Below are positions 54,641 through 64,000 of a stretch of DNA of 64,000 nt, in pieces (within the stretch, counting starts at the first letter, position 1; every line of letters begins with the position of its first letter). Both the position numbers and the translations under genes were made by a program. Source of the DNA: Pteria penguin (Eukaryota; Mollusca; Bivalvia; Pterioida; Pteriidae); contig CM068583.1 in the NCBI GenBank assembly GCA_035048485.1, positions 63,670,306-63,734,305 on the forward strand. The letters are read 5' to 3'. Below the pieces are notes generated by a model. It saw nothing but the letters and a program-made list of their open reading frames with translations, searched no databases and was not told the DNA's origin.

Positions 54641-54779
54641 GCCACTTCCCCCTGATATACACACGGTACCAAACTATATCGGCAGAACCAAAAACAGTTT
54701 GCTATTAAGCACAAGACATCCAGAGGTCCACTATATAGACAATGCTATAGTCATGCATTTAAATAAATAAGGAATTCCT

Positions 54780-55770
54780 ACATTTTATTGAAAATTTGTA
54801 ATGATTACATGTATAGACTATAGATAAAGTAACGATTTCATGTATAGACTATTAATAAAATAACGATTATATGTATAGACTATTAATAAAGTAATGATTA
54901 CATGTATCGACTATTCATAAAGTAACGATTACATGTATAGACTATTCATAAAGTAAGGATTACATGTATAGACTTTTCATAAAGTAACGATTACATGTAT
55001 AGACTATTAATAAAGTAATGATTACATGTATAGACTATTAATAAAGTAACGATTATATGTATAGACTATTAATAAAGTAATGATTACATGTATAGTCTAT
55101 TAATAAAGTAACGATTATATGTATAGACTATTAATAAAGTAATGATTACATGTATAGACTATTAATAAAGTAACAATTACATGTATAGACTATTCATAAA
55201 GTAACGATTACATGTATAGACTATTAATAAAGTAACGATTACATGTATAGACTATTCATAAAGTAATGATTACATGTATAGACTATTAATAAAGTAACGA
55301 TTATATGTATAGACTATTAATAAAGTAATGATTACATGTATAGACTATTAATAAAGTAACGATTACATGTATAGACTATTCATAAAGTAATGATTACATG
55401 TATAGACTATTCATAAAGTAAGGATTACATGTATAGACTATTCATAAAGTAACGATTACATGTATAGACTATTCATAAAGTAACGATTACATGTATAGAC
55501 TATTAATAAAGTAACGATTACATGTATAGACTATTCATAAAGTAACGATTATATGTATAGACTATTAATAAAATGACGATTACATGTATAGACAATTAAT
55601 AAAGTAATGATTACATGTATAGACTATTCATAAAGTAACGATTATATGTATAGACTATTCATAAAGTAACGATTACATGTATAGACTATTAATAAAGTAA
55701 TGATAACATGTATAGACTATTCATAAAGTAATGATTACATGTATAGACTATTAATAAAGTAACGATTTCA
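54780..55770. repeat. 31-bp minisatellite
   Basis: About 31 copies of GATTACATGTATAGACTATT then AATAAAGTAAC. Units differ mainly at AATAAAG/CATAAAG and TAACG/TAATG. It follows the 43-bp array after only about 140 bp. Confidence 0.95.
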
Positions 55771-56731
55771 AACACCAATCAACCTACCAACCAACGAATG
55801 AATTAAATTATCTAATTTATGCCATGAAATTGTGGGTTGGAAAAATCAAGGCGATATGAAGCCGTAGTTTATAATGATGTGACTTAGTATCCCGTGCGCG
55901 CAAGTTTTGAATTATTTTGATATGGCGTACATGTATGATCCCTACAGAAGATTAATAAATACTTATCGTTAGAGATACAATTTTATCATAACTTATAAAC
56001 TTATGAAAATACTTACCGAACTAATTATGCTAAAATAGACTAGATTTATCATTAATATCCTCATTGTTATCCGTCGTTAGGGCTTCGGTTGAGAAACTGC
56101 GACGTAAATGTTACAAGCGATACACCTTCCTCAAGCTTAATCATGCATACATTGACGAAGACAAACCGCACTCGGTTTTTTAACATCTATATCCATCAAC
56201 ACGATCTAAGGATACAGAATTCCAAGTTCGTTGCACACAAAACATAAAACTTTATCTTACAGGAATGTATTTTTATTTAATGGTAGTGTATGTCTTTTTT
56301 AAACTATTCCTCTTTCCGTTTTTTCCCCTTTTCCATGGTGTGATGAACGTACGTGTATGACCAGTAACATGTATCAGTTACGATACGACTAGAAACATTT
56401 ATCAGTTACTATGTTCTGTCAGCTCAATCATTCTTCTGTTATTTCTGGCCGGTATTTATGATTGTGTTATTGCCGAATAATCGGAGTGTTTGTTTCCTAA
56501 TATTATTCATAATATTTATGATCAATGTTTTTAGAATTAGAAAAAGGGGGAGGGGTATGCTTATTTGTTTTTTATTTTAGAAAAATATTTTGTACTATTT
56601 GAAAACTATCTTGAGTTGTTTACCTCCACAGGTAAATTAAATTAATAAGATATAACGTGTTAATATATGTATAACTTCTCATAGTTCTAGAGTTTTCATG
56701 AGTTTGATTTGCACCTATACATACGTTTTTG
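55771..56731. other. no gene recognised
   Basis: AT-rich, no frames of interest on either strand. Contains GTACATGTATGATC-like fragments. Confidence 0.4.
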
Positions 56732-58172
56732 TGGGCCGGTGTATATAGTAGTTTTTTCCCCTAGCTATCCCCCCCCGGAAAAATGGCTATATAGTAGTCC
56801 CCCCCCCCGGAAAAATGGCTTTTCCCCCGGGGGGAAATTAGGCTATATAGCCACCCACCCCCCCTCTTATAGCCATTTTCCCCCGAGGAAAAACTACTAT
56901 ATAATGGATCCCCCCCCATGTGAAGTTCCGGATTTTCTTTCACACGTAAGTAAATCCAGCTTGTTACCTTGTTAACAATAGATAGATTTCTATTTAAAAT
57001 AGAGATATTTCAAATTTTGATACGGAGATATATCCAATTAATTTAAAGATATCTCATTTTATTGAGTAGAGATGTCTTCAATTTTAATCTCTTTGCCGGA
57101 GATATATCCAATTAATTTAGAGATATCTCATTTTCTTAAGCAGAAATGTCTTCAGTTTTAATTTCTTTTCCAAATACAAATGCATATATTTAGAACAGAG
57201 ATTAAACTACTAGAATTTTATTCGAGATATCGTTATTTAATCCGAGAAATCTCTATCTATACAAGTGGAAAAAAGAAAAACAAGTTCGTTTTTATGCCCC
57301 CGAAATGAAATTCGGGGATATCTAGTTTTTGACATGTCTGTGACTCTCACCCTGTGGCAAAAACCTTAATTATATCGTTTGTATCAAGAGGTACAAGGCT
57401 TTGAAACTCCACATATAGTTTTCTTGTGATGAGACTTTTTATTTAGGACCATGATTTCTTAACTAGTGACTTTGACCTTGGTGCTCTACGTTTTCAAAAA
57501 TTTAACTTTGGCTGTATCTTTTGTACCAAAAGGAGAAGGGGGTTTGAACTTCATATATAGATTACTTGTGATAAGATCTTTAATTTGGAACTATGACTTT
57601 TGATCTAATGTCCTTGACCTTGAAATGTGACCTACTTTTCAAAAACTTTAACCTTGACTATATCTTCTACACAAAAGGATGCAGAGCTTTGAAACTTAGC
57701 ATATAGATACTTTAAGATAAAACCTTTCATACTTTGCGTAAGGAACAAAGAAATTACATTTTTGTGTTCATGATTTACAACATCTGCGACTAGACAACCC
57801 TTGTCGTAGATTGCAAATCGTGGACACCTGGGTGGCTTTCCCTTGTGTATTTTCATGTACTCTGTACATGATAAGCGATATTGTGATAAATATAATGTAT
57901 AATTCTTAATTTATTTAGGAATTGAATATTTAAAGAATTCTTGCACGTTCAATTCTTATATTTATCATTGGAACATTTTGATTGATAAATTCCTATTTTA
58001 CTTATGATGTATAATGAAAAGTTGCTTGGGATCGAATCTTGGGTCACAGCCTGAAGACATGATTGACATCTATACGCAAGTAAACGACAATTTTTACAAT
58101 GAAATAATACAAGAAAATAGCATACTATGGTAAATATATAAAAAGAAAGACTTGTAAATGAATAAATAAGAC

Positions 58173-58219
<47 letters not shown>

Positions 58220-60078
58220 CACTTAAGAGTATATAAAAACCCGTTAACCATAACACCATCGGTTTGATCCACAGGCTTTTACTATAGTACAGTTATTTGA
58301 ATGATACAGAACGAACGTGTATAAACTCCAAACCGTTACGTAAGGGGGAAAAACTACTATGGGGGAAAGACTACTATATAGTAGTTGTTATATAGTAGTT
58401 TTTCCCCCATAGTAGTTTTTCCCCCCGGAAAAATGGCTATATAGTAGTTTTCCCCCATGGCGGAAAAACTACTATATAGTAGTCTTTCCCCCATAGTAGT
58501 TTTCCCCCTTACGTAACCGTCTGGAAATTATACACATTCGTTCTGGATCAGTCAGATAACATTTGTTATATATAGTGATAGCCTGTGGATCAAACCGATG
58601 GTGTTGTGATTAATGGGTTTCTGTATACTGTTAAGTGGCTTGTGTGTGTGTATTTATTTTTTGTTTTATTTATTTATTTACAAGTTAAGTCTTTCTATTT
58701 ATATATTTACCATAGTATGCTATTTTCTTCTATTATTTCATTGTAAAAATTGTCGTTTACTTGCGTATAAATGTCAATCATAACGCCACGCTGTGACTCA
58801 AGATTCCATCCCAGGCAACTGTTCGTAGTACATCATATGTAAAATAGGAATTTATCAATCAAAATTTTCCAATGATAAATATAAAAATTGAACGTGCAAG
58901 AGTTCCTTGAACATTTAATTCCTAAATAAATTAAGACTGATGCATTATATATATCACAATTTCGCTCATCATGTACATGATGAACATGAAAATAACAGAA
59001 GGGAATTCCACCAAGGTGTCCACAATTTGCAATCTACGACAAGGCTTGCCTAGTCGCAGATGTTGTAAATCATGAACACAAGAATGTGATTTCCTTGTCC
59101 CTTACGCAAAGTATGAAATGTTTCATCTGAAAATATCACTATGCTAAGTTTCAAAGCTCTACACCCTTTTGTGTAGAAGATATAGTCAAGGTTAAAGTTT
59201 TTGAAAAGTAGGTCACATTTCAAGGTCAAGGTCATTAAATCAAAAGTCATGGTCCCAAATCTTATCACAAGTATTCTATATATGAATTTCAAAACCCCTT
59301 CTCCTTTTGGTACAAAAGATACAGCCAAAGTTTAAGTTTTTGAAAACGTAGAGCACCAAGGTCAAAGTCACTAGTTAAAAAATCATGGTCCCAAATAAAA
59401 AGTCTCATCACAAGAAAACTATATGTGGAGTTTCAAAGCCTTGTACCTCTTGGTACAAACGATATAGTCAAGGGTTTTGCCACAGGGTAAGAGTCACAGA
59501 CAGGTCAAAAACTAGATGCCCGCGTTTTCATTCCGGGGGCATAAAAACGAACTTCTTTTTCTTTTTTCCATTTGTATATGTAGAGATTTCTCGGATTAAA
59601 TAAAGATATCTCGAATGAAATTCTAGTAGATAAATCTCTGTTCTAAATATATGCATTTGTATTTGGAAAAGAGATTAAAATTGAACACATTTCTGCTTAA
59701 GAAAATGAGATATCTCTAAATTAATTAAATATATCTCAGTATCAAAAGTTGAGATATCTCTATTTTAAGTAGAAATCTATTTATTGTTAACAAGGTAACA
59801 AGCTGGATTTACTTACATGTATGTGTGAAAAAAAATCCGGAATTTCACATTGGGGGGGGGGGGGGGGTCCACTATATAGTAGTTTTTCCCCGGGGGAAAA
59901 ATGGCTATAAGAGGGGGGGAAAATGGCTATATAGCCAAATTTTTCCCGGGAGAAAAACTACTATATAGCCATTTTTCCGGGGGGGGGGGGGAAACTGCTA
60001 TATAGCCATTTTTCCGGGGGGGGGGGGGGAATGGCTAGGGAGAAAAACTACTATATAACACCGGTACTAGCCGGCCCA
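56732..60078. mobile_element. 3.35-kb foldback-like inverted repeat
   Basis: Two arms of about 1.6 kb are inverted copies, with many point differences. Outer ends read TGGGCCGGTG...ATATAGTAG and CTACTATATAACACCGG...CCGGCCCA. Inside, AAATCCAGCTTGTTACCTTG (about 56952-56971) pairs with its complement near 59795, and ATCGGTTTGATCCACAGGCT (58257-58276) pairs with 58581-58600. Palindromes of ACTACTATATAGTAG and GGCTATATAGCC, mixed with C- or G-runs, occupy both ends and the centre (58340-58510). Each arm also carries GACCTTGACCTTGAAAT-type repeat text and an ATGCCCCCG/CGGGGGCAT block. There is no transposase. The arms differ enough that it is not an assembly mirror artefact. Confidence 0.8.
58174..58218. 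repeat. (CA)n microsatellite in the left foldback arm
   Basis: About 22 CA units. The corresponding place in the right arm (58638-58650) holds only a short (TG)n. Confidence 0.9.
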
Positions 60079-60819
60079 TCCTTTGATATAAGTTTGGGAA
60101 AGTCGCATGCGCTTCTGCGGTACAGTAAGACCACACCCCCAGGATTTTACACCAATGAAAAAATTAGGATTTTATTCACTGCGGAGAGAGTATGTGCCAC
60201 CTCTCTGACCCAGTTTGATAGATACATGTAAATGTAGTACGTTACAACAGAGAAGTATTTAATTTGTAGGAATATTTTCTGGGGATGGGTCTTACCTTAC
60301 AATTTTTTAATATTTGACGCGCTTTCTTAATAACCAAATTATTATTCGGTTGCCTAAGTGACTTTTGGTTAATAGCCAATCGGAACATCATCGCCATTTT
60401 TACAAAAAATATATCTTTTTTTTTGCGTACGGAAACCGTCGAGTTGTTATATTACGACTGAATGATAGTGTGATGTAAGTCCTACTAAAACTTTCAGAAT
60501 ACAGAATGCTACGCTAAGAAGGACCAATTACAATTGTTTCTTCTGGCAAGACGATAAACCTTCATTAGTGTTTATAAATTGAAACTTGAAAATAAAAAGA
60601 TTACCAACCAGCTTGGCTACACCACTACCAAAAGTTAACCAGTGAAGGATTGGTTACCTCAGTAAACCTCCAGTTGCTTATAGATTGGTTATGTTTTGTT
60701 GTTAATAATAAATACAATGTAATGGGTTGTTTAATTAATTATTGTTTCACGTCACTCCACGACTATTTTACGTACATGGTGACGGTATCTACCTGATGCA
60801 TTGCATAGAAATTTATACC
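60079..60819. other. no gene recognised
   Basis: Sequence between the foldback and the SINE. Nothing convincing on either strand. Confidence 0.4.
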
Positions 60820-60990
60820 TCTGTAACGGACCCCCAAAAGAAGTGGGGAATCTTCAACGTGCCACGCCTACCGTGACACGAGACCTCTGTTTCTACTGTC
60901 CAATTTGAAAGACAGGTCACCGATGTGCCCACGGCGGAAGTCGAACCCGCGACCTTTCGATCATCTCATCCACTGAGCCTACCAACTTAA
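60820..60990 (-). mobile_element. tRNA-derived SINE
   Basis: On the minus strand a polymerase III-type A box (TAGGCTCAGTGGATGAG, about 60983-60967) and B box (GCGGGTTCGACTTCC, about 60950-60936) are followed by a tail containing CACGGTAGGCGTGGCACGTTGAAGATTCC. The latter resembles the central region of widespread invertebrate SINEs (general knowledge). The tRNA-like part lacks a proper anticodon stem, so it is not a functional tRNA. Confidence 0.75.
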
Positions 60991-61473
60991 AACATATAGT
61001 AAATGATATGGCTAGTAATTTTAAAAGTACATTTCCATACTAAATGCAGGCTAATCCGTACGTCTGATAAACTCGCTATTGCCATGCCTTATGTACTGAA
61101 TGGGCTTAATGAGCCCAAATATAAACTATTAGCTGAAAAGGAAGTGATACTGGAGATTTATATGTCTGTGTATATGTCATGGTCTTTATATGTGTGCTAA
61201 TTATCAGTCACATGGCTGTACAATACAAATTTTAAAACATTAATCTGTTTTTAAAATTCTTTGCAGTTTTATCAAACATCCCATTCCGGCCCACACTTTG
61301 GTGCTTGCACCAAATTGTTTCTTGTAATTTTCTTTATTGTGCACAGCTGTTTTCAATGTACAACTTTGCAATTTCTGCTTACAAGCAAAATCCGAAACAT
61401 ACCAATAACAAAGTATGTTATCATCAACACTTCCTAGTAAATGTTCACACGTCAGTACTAGATTTAGAGGGTA

Positions 61474-61736
61474 TGAATATGTTTTATTTAAGGATTGTTT
61501 TCATTGTTTCGCTGTGGTGGTGTGTTGATGCAGCAGCAGGGACTGTAGAGAATGGGAAAAAATATGTGCAGCACAAAGCTCGGTTCATGACGTTTTTTTT
61601 CCATTCCTTACTGCATTCACTCGCAACTACAGCGAAAACGATTAAGACAATCCTTATATTTACATATTCTATAACTGGCTTGGATGTTTTCTTTGGTCTT
61701 TGGTCTCTGCAGTCATTATGCAGTGGTTCTTTTTAA
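61474..61736 (+). CDS. possible secreted peptide start (uncertain)
   Basis: Within a longer open frame, the Met at 61474 opens a good signal-peptide-like sequence (M-N-M-F-Y-L-R-I-V-F-I-V-S-L-W-W, then A-A-A-G), after which the frame reads TVENGKKYVQHK. The remainder to the stop at 61736 looks random, so if real it is a first exon ending before about 61600. No partner exon seen. Confidence 0.2.
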
Positions 61737-61845
61737 CAAGACCGGAACACCTTCCAGTATAAAGTGATAGTGAATTGCACACAACATAAATTGCATGCAT
61801 TATTTTTTTAAAGCTGCATATAAGGGAAATGCAGTATGAATGCGT

Positions 61846-61901
<56 letters not shown>
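61846..61901. repeat. (CA)n(TA)n microsatellite
   Basis: About 20 CA units followed by (TA)n. Two to three copies of TATGATACCACTGTTTGCAA follow to 61950. Confidence 0.92.
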
Positions 61902-61959
61902 GATACCACTGTTTGCAATATATGATACCACTGTTTGCAATATGATACCACTGTTTAAG

Positions 61960-63235
61960 ACACTTTGAAAATGACCTAAAATAACCTTTTATGGTAAAAT
62001 TTTCCGACCAAGGGGGTTGCAATCCCCCTCCTCTCAAAAACTGCCAATGCTGACAGTTAATAATAAACTCATTTACACCTCCCAAACAAGGATAATCGGT
62101 GTTCAGGCCCACACAAGGATAATCGGTGTTCAGTGTTTGTCATTTCTACCCAGAGGCACCAAGAGGAACGGGAAATTGTGCTTATGTTTGTATGAGCAAG
62201 TGTTTTCTAAAGCCCCAACACTTATTATCTTTGCATGGTGAAAATGACATACTGCTGCAATACAGCTTATAAGACTGCAAATCAATGTTATGTTAATAAT
62301 TTATGAAAACAATTTAATAAATCAGATAAGAACATATAAAACAGCTATGATCGGCCAAAAAATGTGTGTGGGGAGGCCCCCTTTAGGTTCCTACGGCCAT
62401 GTTCCTACGGCCACCCAGCTTATATTCATATGTGTTAAACAAGGTATGCATGTGTACATTTACTGAATGAATATTGTTGAAACCTAATACAACATATATA
62501 GACAATCGACAGTTATAAAATCTAAAAATCTATATATGCCTTAAAATTATTAAGAACACAAAGCAAAATCACCACTGTCTAAACTCTTCGAGCAAAAAAA
62601 CATGACTGTCACTGCAGCCAAAATGAAAACAGAGGGGTTATACTCATTCTCTTTTCATCGAAATTGTCATTTAGTCGCATTATTTTTAAAATACGTGTAA
62701 GATGCCTTAATCAAGTCTGTACTAAGTGCACCAAAATGGCAACGGTCAGAGCGGCAAAGTTCAGCAGATTTTTCCCGCAGCTAGATACTTCATCAAAACA
62801 TTCACATCCTTTCATATTTGGATTCTGGCTACATAGAAGAAATTTGATGTCTCTGAAATGAAACAATGAATATCGTCAGTATCACAATGAATATCGTCAG
62901 TATCACTGAGAAATTATACCTCGCATCAAATTTCCGCAAATTTTACGGTCGCTTTTTATTGACCTTGTTTTCCGTACAAAATTTTATTATCTTATTCTAG
63001 TATTTTGACTTATTTGTATGGTAGCAGTATCCAGGGCTGACACTGATTGAGATTGTAATAAGTACGGGTTGGCGGCTGGTGTGACCATCCTTTGACAGAA
63101 GATGTTATTCCTCCTTTGCACCCGACCAGACCTACTTCTCACAAAAACGTACACATATCGATTTTATATTTTGTTGTATACACATGGATTGCGATATTTT
63201 ATGAACTAATACTTTTATACATAATAAGGACAATG
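61960..63235. other. no gene recognised
   Basis: Contains a short duplicated ACAAGGATAATCGGTGTTCAG at about 62088-62135 and GGTTCCTACGGCCATG repeats near 62390. A weak ATGGCAACGG start at 62735 has no support. Confidence 0.4.
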
Positions 63236-63239
63236 ACAT

Positions 63240-63625
63240 ATATCAACACTGACGTATCGGAGAATACAATATAACCGTTGCTATGTCGGACAATACAATA
63301 TAACCAATGACATATCGGATAATACAATATAACCATTGACATATCAGATAATACAATATAACCATTGACATGTCTGACAAAACAATATAACCACTGACAT
63401 GTCGGACAATACAATATAACCATTGACATGTTGAACAATATAATAAAACCCTTGACACGTCAGACAATACAATATAACCATTGACTTGCCGGACAATACA
63501 AAATAACCATTAACATCACAGACAATACAATATAACCATTGACATGTCAGACAATACAATATAACCATTGACTTGTCGGACAATATAATACAACCGTTGA
63601 AATTCCGATTCATACAATATAAATT
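63240..63625. repeat. 29-bp minisatellite
   Basis: About 13 copies of CGGACAATACAATATAACCA then TTGACATGT, with small changes. The minus-strand frames are artefacts since three frames stay partly open. Confidence 0.93.
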
Positions 63626-63629
63626 GTCG

Positions 63630-64000
63630 GGTCATAATGTTATATAGTACGGCATGCCACTTGCCAGTGGCTATGTTATATAGCCCGGCATGCCACTTAT
63701 TAGGTTTATGTTTTAAAGGCCGACATGTCACTTGCCAATAGATATGTTATATAGCCCGGCATGCCATTTGTTAGGTTTATGTTATATAGCCCGGCATGCC
63801 CCTTGTCAGGGTTATGCTGTATAGCCCGACATGACACTTTTTAGGGTTATGTAATATAGCCTGGCCCTAGCCAGTGGTAATGTTTTATAGCCCAGCATGC
63901 CACTTATCAGGGCTTTGCTGTATAGCCCGAAAAAACACTTGCCAGTAATTATGCTGTTTACCTTGGCATGGCCCTTACAGCATGGCACTTGCCAGTAATT
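63630..64000. repeat. 36-38-bp minisatellite, reaching the window end
   Basis: About ten copies of GGCATGCCACTTGCCAGTGG then TATGTTATATAGCCC, more diverged than the neighbouring 29-bp array. It continues past the window. Confidence 0.88.

Noticed and set aside
60925..60987. tRNA gene
   Set aside because: A and B boxes are present, but no normal anticodon stem-loop or acceptor pairing, and SINE-like sequence follows.
61305..61736. 143-codon ORF as a full gene
   Set aside because: Only the stretch from 61474 looks like a signal peptide; the ends look random and no partner exon was found.

Overview
The window is eukaryotic, AT-rich, intron-containing and dense in repeats. A marine mollusc, probably a bivalve, fits best. 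That is an inference from the gene and repeat types: a Penelope-like element of the kind abundant in bivalves, a Ty3/Gypsy element with a fusion-type envelope, a multi-Kunitz inhibitor gene, and interspersed repeats built around 'gaccttgacctt'. No species-specific marker is visible.

Host genes are sparse. (1) At 842-998 and 5704-5819 (+) lie two exons of an RFESD-like Rieske 2Fe-2S protein; the intron between them holds a 44-bp and a 33-bp minisatellite. (2) At 39466-40593 (-) lies an apparently single-exon class A GPCR. (3) At 47348-52034 (-) lies a multi-exon gene for a four-domain Kunitz protease inhibitor; four phase-1 exons each carry one complete domain. (4) At 45456-45697 an inverted repeat carries two near-identical head-to-head short coding starts, and at 46240-46364 there is another plausible first exon.

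The centre (about 10.7-38.9 kb) is a graveyard of retroelements. A 5'-truncated Penelope-like element (PLE-A) was hit by an 11.7-kb Ty3/Gypsy element (744-bp LTRs, 4-bp TGAG duplication), which was then hit by a second copy of the same PLE family (PLE-B). A third, nearly full-length copy (PLE-C, 766 codons open) and two tiny 3'-end fragments lie nearby, all in the same orientation. The Gypsy element carries gag, pol, an unfamiliar cysteine-containing ORF, and a frameshifted envelope gene resembling baculovirus/errantivirus F proteins. A second, decayed PLE family and fragments of at least three LINEs (two L1/Tx1-like, one Jockey-like, one further RT fragment with a 533-bp insertion) complete the picture.

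The right third is mostly non-coding: several minisatellites (43, 31, 29 and about 36-38 bp units), a tRNA-derived SINE, and a 3.35-kb inverted-repeat (foldback-like) structure at 56732-60078 whose ends and centre share a peculiar motif of CTATATAG palindromes and C/G homopolymers. The most interesting items are the extra Gypsy ORF, the envelope with its candidate subgenomic splice site, the foldback structure, and the palindromic bidirectional promoter.
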